From positions 26,484,782 through 26,548,781 of the forward strand of contig CM037789.1 in NCBI GenBank assembly GCA_021229015.1: a DNA stretch of 64,000 nucleotides. The letters are read 5' to 3'. Shown here in pieces: positions 48,145-58,800 of this stretch. The translations under genes and the position numbers were made by a program. The stretch's first letter is position 1. Each line of letters starts with the position of its first letter. The notes under the pieces are model-generated. The model did not search any database. It saw only the letters and a program-made list of their open reading frames with translations, and was not told the DNA's origin. This DNA is from Solen grandis. Lineage: Eukaryota; Mollusca; Bivalvia; Adapedonta; Solenidae.

Positions 48145-50000
48145 CAACATCAATAAAATCTAAGATTAGAAAACGTAGACGTCTCTTCCGTAGAGCCAGA
48201 TCATCGAACTCTCCTTACCATTGGCAAAAATTTAGACTCGTTCGAAATGAAGTAACTGACCTGATCCGAAAAGCTAAGACCAATCACATTTCGAAATTGG
48301 CCGACACTCTAAAATCTGAATCAATCTCTTCCAAACCATGGTGGTCTCTACTGAAAAAATTTCTTAAAATTAATGAAACTGATACCTTACCTCCCTTGAA
48401 AGATGGAAATACAGTTTACTCAGACAATAAGATTAAAGCTGACTTATTAAATGTTTTCTTCTCGTCTCAAACTGTTATAAATGATAATACAAGAATAGTA
48501 CCCCCACTTGATTACTCAAACTTGAATAGTGTATTGTCATCTTTTGCTGTCTCTCCAAGTGATATCTTACCAATTCTTCAGGGCCTTAACATTTCAAAAG
48601 CCACTGGGCCTGATGGTGTTAGTAACCGGGTTCTTAAAGAAGCTGCTCCTGAACTGTCGATTCCGCTTTGTTCTTTGTTTAATCACAGTATATCAATTGG
48701 TGTATTTCCTGAAACATGGAAATTAGCTCATGTCTGTCCAGTTTTCAAAGCTGGTGACCCCTCTCTTGTATCTAACTATCGTCCAATCTCTCTTTTGTGC
48801 ACCATTAGTAAAGTCCTTGAAAGGCTAGTCTTTAAACATTTGTTCAACCACTTTAGAGATAACTCAGTTTTATCTCCTTTTCAGTCTGGTTTCATTCCTG
48901 GTGACAGTACTACTAATCAACTTGTTTACTTATACGATACATTTTGTAAAGCACTTGATTCAGGCCAAGAAGTAAGAGTTGTCTTTTGTGATGTGTCGAA
49001 AGCATTCGACCGAGTTTGGCATGATGGTCTTTTGCTCAAACTTGAAGCTGTTGGTGTTCGTGGTACAATTCTTAATTGGTTCCGTAGTTATCTTTTAAAC
49101 AGGAAACAAAGAGTTGTCCTCCCAGGGGTTTATTCTGAGTGGCGATACATTAAAGCAGGTGTTCCTCAAGGTTCTATTCTTGGTCCTATTCTGTTTTTAC
49201 TATACATAAATGACATAACGTCTCATATTCGAACTAACATTCGCCTCTTCGCTGATGACACTTCTCTGTTTGTAATAGTAAATAATCCTGTTTGTGATGC
49301 CGAAAAGTTAAATTCTGATTTAAAAAGTTTAACTGAATGGGCAGACAAGTGGTTAGTAAAATTTAACCTCCTTAAAACAGAGTCACTACTTATTAGCCGA
49401 AAGCTTAATAAACCTTTTCACCCACCGTTGTACATGGAAAACCAACTAATTAAAGAAGTAACCGAACATAAACATCTTGGAATCATTCTGTCTAATGACT
49501 GTAAATGGCATTCACATATAGATTATATTTCAAATAAAGCTTGGAGTAGAATACATATAATGAGACGATTAAAATATACTCTTGACAGAAAGAGCCTAGA
49601 AATAATATACATATCATTCATTCGCCCTATTCTTGAATATTGCGACATAATTTGGAATAACTGTTCTCAATACGAAAAAGATCAACTCGAAAGTATTCAG
49701 CTTGAAGCCGCTCGAATTGTTACAGGCGCCAGTAAACTTATTTCAAAAACTCATTTGTACACTGAAACCGGTTGGGAAACTTTAGAAACTAGACGTCGTC
49801 AACATGCATTATTTCTAATATATAAAATGACGAATAACCTCTCACCTTCCTATTTATCTAACATGCTTCTTGTTTCACCTGAAAATGACTACAACCTTAG
49901 AAATAGTAATGCAATACCTCTCCCACGATGTAGAACGGCCCTGTATTTGAACTCTTTCCTTCCTTTTAGTATTAGTCAGTGGAACACGTTAGACCCGTCA
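48117..50000 (+). CDS. LINE reverse transcriptase region, cut by gap
   Basis: Reads in frame 3 from about 48,117 (IRPNDPPWLTTSIKSKIRKR), well before the first ATG-type start at 48,297. RT motifs: ATGPDGVSNRVLKEAAP, NYRPISLLCTISKVLER, FCDVSKAFDRVWHDGLL, GVPQGSILGPILFLLYIND and catalytic FADD at 49,248-49,259. Motif spellings fit the CR1 or Jockey groups. The end QWNTLDPS meets the N run; codons after the gap do not belong. Confidence 0.88.
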
Positions 50001-50100
50001 NNNNNNNNNNNNNNNNNNNNNNNNNNNNNNNNNNNNNNNNNNNNNNNNNNNNNNNNNNNNNNNNNNNNNNNNNNNNNNNNNNNNNNNNNNNNNNNNNNNN
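50001..50100. other. Assembly gap of 100 N
   Basis: Exactly 100 N, a common convention for a gap of unknown size. It cuts the LINE; the sequence after it (ATTGTAGCTCAGATTCTACAG) matches a MITE at 58,433, not a LINE end. Confidence 0.99.
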
Positions 50101-50417
50101 ACTGTATTGTAGCTCAGATTCTACAGTCTGCACAGCAAAGAAATTTTAAAATCCCTTGTTTCACATATAATACCATTTAAAGTGAGGTCAATTCATATTC
50201 ACCAAGTCATGAATTTGTACATGATGTTCATGAGGTTAATGATTTAAGTTGATATTTTATATCGTTGGTAGATTATTCTTCGATGACGATAATGACCAGC
50301 CAGGTATATCAGGTTATGTGCACATTCACAGATTTGTGTTTTATATACGCATCTGCAAATCTGATTAAAATCGATTCTCAGTCATGCAATGACTTCATTT
50401 ACATTTGACCTTTTTTA

Positions 50418-50695
50418 AATGCTAATTACTGATGAAATTCTGTGTTCTATCAGTGAGATAAAATCCATATCTCAGTGTGAGTGATATAGATCTACTTGAA
50501 TTACTTCTTTATTTATACAAGGTTATTGTTATGTAGCAACATTTTGCATAGAATAAAAAGAAAATTTGTTTGTTTTGAGTAAATATGGAATATTATATAT
50601 CTGATCTCAAGATTTTCCTACATGGATTTGAAATTAAATGTATATATTCCATATTCACTCAAAACAAACATCCTCTGTATCTCTTTCATGCATAT
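50418..50695. repeat. Fold-back repeat Q4, reverse
   Basis: ATCAGTGAGATAAAATCCATA, GTGATATAGATCTAC and CACTCAAAACAAACATCCTC match Q1 reversed. Just downstream of the assembly gap. Confidence 0.65.
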
Positions 50696-51422
50696 CAGTG
50701 TCTGCCATCCTGTCTGTTCATCCTGATAAAAACTATTCATAAAATTGCAATTTAATATTCTGCATTATATTGCCTTAAACGTAATAATTATTTTAAAGTT
50801 TTGATATACCGGTATGTATTGATAAAAAAAATAAATAAATTAATTAAATAAAAAAATTAAGCATTGTTAATTAAGTAACACATATTATATTTGATAGGAA
50901 TTTACCATTAAATGAAATCAGATTTGTGAATTCATTCAAGTATCAAATATTTTTATATTATATAAACAAACATTATTAATATAAAGTGTTATTATGAGTT
51001 ATATTCTAAATTAGAATATAATGGTCTTTCCACATTTATAATATATGTTTCATAATACTTTGTCATCTCTGGAAACATTTTGCATTGCATTACTAAGGCA
51101 AAAGGTAAATTTACCAATCACTTTTCTAAATTTTTCTTACATATTTTATGCACCATGCATTTTTTCTTTCCAATTGATGTACTGGGTTTAATTTTCAAGG
51201 ATAAACATTGCTAACATTCTTGAAACGCTGTATTTATCCGAATTGATGCAGAAGGGTGTGTTGTGGTGTTTGATCTCGATGGAAATTTATTAAGGCAGCT
51301 ATGCATCTAAGATATTGTAAATTTAAACTTAAGTTAGAAAATGCATATTGGAATAACTGTGATAAGTCACTCAGTATACACCCCCCATTTTAAACCAGTG
51401 TTATAAAAAGAAATTTTGTTTA

Positions 51423-51629
51423 TTAAGGTAATCCAGCCATCATTAAATTGTGATCATGGTCCATCAATAGATCATGAGAATTTATAGTAAATGCAAGCCT
51501 TTATAGACTTTGAGCAAAAGAGCCTATAAATTTCTCCTAGTCATGGATTGCTTTCATCTTCACTGAAGTATTTTTAGCATTGGAGGGATCATGGTTATAA
51601 TTAATTTAATGATGGATGGATTACCTTAA
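51423..51629. mobile_element. MITE with TTAA-flanked GGTAATCC ends (P2)
   Basis: TTAAGGTAATCCAGCCATCA to TGGATGGATTACCTTAA. Both ends show TTAA, which would fit a TTAA target site. Interior AAATGCAAGCCTTTATAGAC. Confidence 0.8.
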
Positions 51630-52505
51630 ATAAAGAAATATAAATCTGCATAGCTGTCGATCAAGGTCTAGATGTGAGTGAACGTGAGATTGGGGGATTA
51701 CAGTGGCAATTATTAAACAATAAAAGTCCCTTAATGCAAGGTTTGGGGGATGCTTTCAATTACACAAGAAATTAAATGATTTCAAATAAATGTACACCTT
51801 CAAAAACCTAATTCATATAGCCTCATAGGAAGTCATATCTTTCTAGACATAAACAAAACAATTGGATATAGGAGTACAACTCAAATCATGTCAGTATGCC
51901 TATCATAACTGAAGTGAAATTAAGTACATGGTAACATCCCATACCGCATGCAGTTGATTTAAGTTCAACTTAAGGACCCGGATATTTGTTCATGTTTTCT
52001 ACATACATGTAGCATTATCTTTATTATTGTTATTATTTACATGAGATATCTACAGCCATGCGTGAGAGCATGAACTTAGGTCTGAAAGAGATCAAGTGTC
52101 TCCGAGACTTGACAGATATGTATAAATCTTCAGCATAGTATAGTAACTTAAATTACCCTCTACAGAGTATTTTGGTGTTTTTTTTACCCCAAATATATGC
52201 CTTGTATCCCATAACTGAAGGTACAGTGCTTGCATGGGTACTAAATACCTTTAAGGGTGAATGCATCAAGACGGATAATAACAGTAATTCAAGACTATTG
52301 CAGCATGGGTTTGGTGGCGGAATTTAGCATAATTATAGCACAATAAACTGTTTAAAATATTTTACTTTCCATTTATAATGTTTAATGTATAATTGTATGT
52401 TTTTTTTCTTCAAATCCATGTCTGCAGGGTCTCTATATATACATAACACGTATTTCCCCTTTCTCTCAATGAGATTTGAAAATGGCGCAGATAATCCAAT
52501 CTCAT

Positions 52506-52515
52506 TCTCGCGAGA
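52506..52515 (+). promoter_or_regulatory. TCTCGCGAGA palindromic promoter motif
   Basis: Perfect TCTCGCGAGA in an otherwise CpG-poor area. This motif is known as a core element of TATA-less animal promoters. It lies 3.2 kb before the first recognised exon of the C7orf57-like gene, near a small open frame (MRFENGADNPISFSRDNTIF). Could mark that gene's start; unproven. Confidence 0.45.
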
Positions 52516-52619
52516 CAACACGATCTTTAGGCTAATCAGAGAGTTGCATGACCCAAATATGAGGAGACCCTGATGTATGAGACTTATAGATCTTCGAAAA
52601 TGTATAATCAAGTATTATA

Positions 52620-53770
52620 ATTAGTGTATTTAAATTTGTATATTAAAATGAATGTAGGTTGGAATCCAGGAGAAAATCCGATCTGGTTTTGTACTGGTTT
52701 GCCATATTAGGTTTCCCCTTCATATCAATATTGATATGTTAAAAAAAACAACAATTTAATGTTTTAATAGGAGTTTTGAGACAAGAATGCATGAATAAAT
52801 TAAGAACAGATAAAGATATTTCTGATTTATGTTATCTTAACTTTCTGTTGTTTTTTATGTACATGTTTTCTTTAAATCTGGTCATGTCTGTATGCGTTCA
52901 ATGTCTAGAAAAGTTCTAGCTTGATATTAACCTGTTTGAATGGTGATCAAATTTTTGGTCTAGCTATCCTGTGAAAAATCATGAATTGGTTAAAGTGTCA
53001 AATGATATTTTGGGTATCATTGTTCATTATTTGAATAGCTATCTTAAAAAACATCTTCAAGGTTTTGAAGTGCTTAATTTAATTTCATTTATTATTAAAG
53101 AAAAAAAAAGAAAAAAAAACCTGTACTTTGAGTTTGGTATTGGCATTAATTCTATAAAGTCAGGGGACTAAATCAGTACTTTCAGCGTGTCTTGAGTAAG
53201 TATATCTATGTTGTTAAGGTAGAGAAACATTGTAGTAACTTAACATATAATGTTCACACATTCCTAAAAGTCATCAACTAGAAGTAGTAAGCACATGCAA
53301 TTTGAGGACTGATCACGAAACTCAGTTCCGTCTCACACTCAGCCCTGGAATTGTGATAGTTTCAATTTATTGCATGTTTTTTTCCTTTAAATTTATATTT
53401 ATCACACAGGCTTTTTTATTCAAATGATGGGGAACAGGCCTTAATCAAAGGGGTTTGAAGCACCCGTTGTCTGTTATCCATTTCACAAATGTAGTATCAA
53501 AATAATTTTAAGACTTCAATCATGATAGTGAAATAAAACAGCGGAAGTCGACAAAGGGTGCTACAAACCCCTGTGGCCTTAATACCATATTTTGGGGTTG
53601 AAAGTTAAAATATTTTTGAGTTTGGGGGATGGAAAATCTTTGGGCAAATAACGATTTGGGGGAAAATTAACTGCATGAATTGAAGGAAACAGCCTCTGAT
53701 GTTCCTATCAATGTTTTGCCCCAGCTGGGCTTGGGAGCAGTTGACTGACCTAGGTGATTTTGACATTTTT
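52620..53770. other. No recognisable feature
   Basis: AT-rich sequence with short A-runs. No exon, RNA gene or clear repeat seen. Confidence 0.5.
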
Positions 53771-54812
53771 AGCTCACATGAGCACAACGTGCTCAAGGTG
53801 AGCTTTTCTGATCGCCTTTTGTCCGGCGTCCGTCGTCCGTGCGTGCGTGCGTGCGTGCGGCGTCAACAATTGTTTCAAACAACATCTCCTCCTAAACGGC
53901 TTGGCCAATTTGAAAAATATTTTGCAGGAATGTTCCTTGGATGAAGCTCTACTAAAGTTGTATAAATGGTTCTGGTCCATCGCATAATTAGGTCACAGGA
54001 GCTAAAAATAGATTTTAAAAATGAAAATTTAAAAAATCTTCTTCTCTGAAACCACAAGGCCTAGCCTTTTGATTTTTGGTATGTAGCATGATCTTATGAC
54101 TGTCTACCAGGATTGTACAAATTATGACCCTGGGGTCAAAATTGGCCCCGCCCCAGGGGTCACTTGATTTCACATGAAAAACTTGAAAAAATCTTCTTCT
54201 CCGAAACCACAAGGCCTAGCCTTTTGATTTTTGGTATGTAGCATCATCTTATGGGCCACTACCAAGATTGTACAAATCATAGCTTATGGTGATAAATGAC
54301 CCCGCACCAGGGGTCACTTGTTTTACACAGAGTTATATAGGAAAATCTTTTAAAAATCTTCTTCCATGAATGCATAAGGCCTAGAGCTTAGATATTTGGT
54401 ATGAAGCATCATCTTATGGGCCACTACCAAGATTGTACAAATCATAGCCCTATGGTGATAAATGACCCCCCACCAGGGGTCACTTGTTTTACACAGATAT
54501 ATAGGAAAATCTTAAAAAATCTTCTTCTATGAATCCATAAGGCCTAGAGCTTAGATATTTGGTATGAAGCATCATCTTATGGGCCACTACCAAGATTTTC
54601 AAAGTCTTGGCCCTACGGTGATAAATGACCCTGCGCCCAAGTCTTCTCTGAAACCATATGGCCCATTGCTTAGATATTTGGTGTGTAGTATTGTCAGGGG
54701 TAAAATGTTTTAGATTAAGTTATATCAGAATCCTTGTCTGTTTAAAAACCTTGACATCAGTTGAAGCAATGGTACTCAGGTGAGCGATTCAGAGCCATCA
54801 TGGCCCTCTTGT
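53771..54812 (+). mobile_element. Tandem-core element E7 (core type C)
   Basis: 5' AGCTCACATGAGCACAACGTG, 3' CTCAGGTGAGCGATTCAGAG with GCCATCATGGCCCTCTTG. Core of ~160-180-bp units with ACCACAAGGCCTAGCC and GACCCCGCACCAGGGGTC. Lies upstream of or inside the 5' part of the C7orf57-like gene. Confidence 0.78.
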
Positions 54813-55698
54813 TCATTTTTTGATGTCTAAATACCCACCCTAGGGCATTGGGAGTTTGTCAAAATCTCCACATTACTGGTATATGCTAATGCCAAAGTCG
54901 ATTTTCCTGGACCCTGGGTCACTTGTCTCAAAAATTCCAGCCTGTCTGGAACAGTCTTCTGTCAAATGCCCCATGTATGCCCACCACCTGCTCAATCCTA
55001 GGGCAAAACATTGATAATAGGTGCATAATAAAGAAAAAAAGATAAGGCCAAGTCATACATTCGGCACAGAGAGTATACAATTTTTTATGTACCTTAGAAT
55101 CTGTCATCCTTAAATTTTACAAAGTCTTCAAGATCTTCTTGGGTATAACACTATAATTATTGACTGAAATACTGTCTTTAATCGACATTAAAGTTCAAAA
55201 CATCAGCACCAAAATCACACAGCCACCTAAACAGGAATATTGAAATAAATGCTTTAAAGAAGAAAAAAATGCAATGCTTTGTTTGAAATTTGATAAATAC
55301 ATCTATCTGCTAAATTTTTTCTGTAAGAAAGGAGAGAAATTTTTATGGTCATTGTTTGTTGGAGAGTCAAAGTTTGTTGCAGACTCCTTTATAGGAAAAT
55401 TAAGGCAAATGAAAAAGTGATTTTACGTCATTTCTTTCATACCGTTTCGTACTGCTAGACTTTTTGAGCAGAAGGTTTAGGAATCTGGTCGAGATGTTTC
55501 ATTTTTAATTTGATCCAGTTTAATTCTGCTAAATTCTTTGCTTTAAAGAATTTGGAATATGTGGATTTTTTTGCTTAGGAATATTACTGTCAAACATGTT
55601 GTGTATATCAAATTTACATGCAGTCGTTTTATGTTAAATGTTATGACTCATTGGGCTTTCCTATGAGTGCATAATTATTGCCTTCATTTTTTAATAGG
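54813..55698 (+). other. Sequence before exon A
   Basis: Follows element E7. No exon upstream of 55,699 can be fixed from sequence. Confidence 0.4.
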
Positions 55699-55874
55699 TT
55701 GGTTTTACCATGCCCCAGCCCGTCGGGTCAATGCGGAACCTGTATTATACCCGCCTATGTCCCAGGTTCCTGGATTATCGGAGGACAACGGGGCACCAGA
55801 CGAACCCATCCGGCCATTGTTTCGCGACACGGACACCAAATATATCAGGCTTGCTAAGCAGGGCGGCCGACAGA
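55699..55874 (+). CDS. C7orf57-like exon A
   Basis: Acceptor TTTTTTAATAG, donor GTATGT. Encodes WFYHAPARRVNAEPVLYPPM then SQVPGLSEDNGAPDEPIRPL and TDTKYIRLAKQGGRQ, the most conserved part. First codon is split, so an upstream coding exon exists. Confidence 0.85.
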
Positions 55875-58800
55875 GTATGTTTGTGTTGAACTTATTTACT
55901 TTTACAGCAGTGGTAGTGCTTATGAAGAAATTATTTTTAGAAGCACAGAATGATGGTGGAGTTCATGACACGGAGGTGGTAAGGTGGGGGGGGGGGTGTA
56001 AAAAGTATAAACTTTTAAATAAGAATACCATAAAGTAATAATGGTTTAATAATGGCAACTCGCTAGTTTTTAACCAATGGAACATATGATAAATCCTAGA
56101 TCAGTCTGATATTACATATATAAGGTACGTATTTATTCGGTCACCTGTTCGAAAACCTGTTGTTTTTATGCTCCCGCATTGATAGATTGAGAGGTATATT
56201 GTTGTTTTTTTCTTCAGTCCAGTTCTCAGGTTTCATTCCACATTTATAACCATACAAACAGTACCAATGAGAATATATCACTTTCTATCCAATCATTGTA
56301 TAGTCATTAATTGAAGTATGAACTTTGAACCTTTAAAATTTTAAAACTATTTATAAAACAAATTCATCGTTGGACACCCTACCGCTGCCTATAATGTTTC
56401 ACTTCATCCGTCAGCCTTGGGATACTTGTCTAACACTCAAGATGGATATAGTGAACTGTGATGAAAGGTACATTGACCAATCAAAATGCTGCTTACACAA
56501 ATGAGTACTCTTCTGTTGGGAGATCTAAGTTCTGTATTGTATTTAAAGGTTTATCTGTATAAGCACCTTAAGTATGAGAGTTTCTATTGGTTCAAATATC
56601 CCCACTATCTTGTGATGTAGCGAATAGTGAGGCTGCTTTTCAAATGATCAATGTTTAGCAAAATAATTAACTTATAATCCCACGGGCAATGTATGGTGAG
56701 TAATGATATAAGTATTCCATGGGTGTCCGACGATGAATCAAAATGAAACCTGTCAAGTCAGCTTTTTTTTTCAGCTTTAAAGTTCCTCCAAAGCATTAAT
56801 TACTGGTTTGTTTAATAGCAAACATTAGAACAAAACCTTTTGGTTACTGTGTCTCTGTTTTATATTATAGTTTCACAATAAATGGTATGAGCAATTTTTC
56901 ACGTAATATCTCACCGTCACATGATCGTACACATTAGATGATGATCAAGAGCTTGTGATTTGCTCTTTACCTATATGAGAGTTGCAGATCTCTGTTAGGG
57001 TTTTAGGTCATTGAAAAATTTTGTTCCTCATTTTATTGGTTTGTTGATTCTTGTTGATTACGTAACACAATTTTGTTACAGATTTACTGTATATGAAAGA
57101 AAACTCTAGTAACAAACGAGAGCCTGTTTTGTATCCCAGAAATGAGTGGTATTATCTGGAAGACAACCGTATTGATGATGAGGAAGAACAAAAGAAGAAC
57201 AAAATGTAAGTTGAATTATCCAAAAACTTATAATTGCACACATTTCTAATTGAACCATGGACTTTTGCTATGAAAAAAAGTAACTCTCATTATCAAATAA
57301 AAACAACAACAAGAAAGGAAAAATTAAGGTGGTCAGCTAGCTAGGTTGTTTTGCAAATGATGTGGAACTTTAATGACCTTTAAACATATTTTGGGGTGGG
57401 GTTGGTGAAAACACCGTTTTCTTGACTTTGGTGAAAAGAATATCCTGGGCTAGTGTATATAGCAATCCTTGGGAAAACTGCATGAATATATATAGAAATT
57501 TTTGTAATAATAGTCCCTCTTACATTTGGTATTTTCCCTGTCTCAAGTTACAAAAAGCCTTTGAGTATTAAAGGAATGAAACTGAATTTGCACACATGTT
57601 CATTCCGATGGTCAGGCAACATCGGTGTCAGCTCTCTGTGTGTGAGACTGTCTGTCCTTCTCATTATGAACTCTATTTCTATAGATTTGTTGACACAATG
57701 TTTAGTACTTTAAGAAGCACCACTAGTGTAATGCATACATACACCATTCTACAGCACACCCCTCTTTATTTAAGGATGAACATTTGCATTGAGTTGTTAG
57801 TTACGTGAGATTTATAAATTATACTGTTACAGCAATTTACCTAAATCCAAACAACAAAGGCTGATAACTCAAGTCTGGAATTAACTTTCATAATAACTCT
57901 ATTACAGGGTTTTCATTAAGAGGCGGCTGGCAGCAGATTTGACCACCTCAAATCCTTTTCTGGCTAGCTTAAATTTTTCAAATTGTAAAAAAAATGGGAA
58001 TAATTAAAAGAAAATGAAAAGAAAATCAGAAGAAAACATAGGACTCCCCTGCCTCCTACAGTTTAGAATTAGCCTTCTACTCTGATTCTTAAGGAAAACC
58101 CTGCTTTATTTTGTCAAACTCTTGCTAAAATATTTCTGCAGATCTAAAAACTCATATGTTTAAAACTTTGATATTTCACATCAATTTGTTATTTCACAGG
58201 TTGACCTCTCCTTTAAACTTGTATTTTCTTTAGTGATAAAATAAAAGTATAGGACATAAAACATGCAAAATCTATTGCTGAAATATGCCTCATTACATTT
58301 CTAAATAAATATTAAATCAGAAATAAAATATTATCCCTTTACTTCCTATAGGCTCATTTTGATGCATTGACAAACAGACCCTGCTTCTATAGGAGCTGTC
58401 TGATCAGGGTCTTCTCTGTTTGCTTATACAGCATTGTAGCTCATTTTCCACACAGTCTGCAGAGCAAAGAAATCCACTGTTTCAAATAAACCATTTACAG
58501 TTCAGTTAATTAATATTCATGAAGTCATAACTTTGAACATGAATATTCATGAAGTAAAGGGTTAAACATTTTTCAAGGTGAGGCGTTTTTAAAGTCCTGG
58601 AGTATATACATGTATTTGATTATTGAACAATGCCTTTTTACAGAGACTATGATTTCCTCCGCCCGGAGTACATGGTTCATGAAAACAACAGTTCCGATAG
58701 ACAGACTGAATATGAGCGGCCAGGAAGAGGTCCGATTGCATTTGACAAACTTTCCGCGTTTGAAAGAGACCCAGGTCACAGAGCCACAGATAAAACTGTA

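Larger units (their letters stand above)
46740..50000 (+). mobile_element. CR1/Jockey-like LINE (non-LTR retrotransposon), 3' end lost in gap
   Basis: Endonuclease and reverse transcriptase domains in one strand, order EN-RT, no LTRs. One frame change separates the two open frames near 48,100-48,117. The 3' UTR and tail are not seen because the N gap starts at 50,001. The exact 5' end is uncertain. Same orientation as LRP2. Confidence 0.88.
50101..52430. other. Intergenic or intronic region after gap
   Basis: MITE remnant (50,103-50,160), fold-back Q4, AT-rich sequence and MITE P2. No coding exon found on either strand. Confidence 0.55.

Noticed and set aside
50101..50182. Continuation of the RT frame past the N gap
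   Set aside because: The frame only stays open through N; the sequence after the gap matches a MITE at 58,433, not a LINE 3' end.
52385..52573. Small open frame MRFENGADNPISFSRDNTIF as first exon of the C7orf57-like gene
   Set aside because: No good donor in the right phase before its stop; kept only as a possible promoter-near region.
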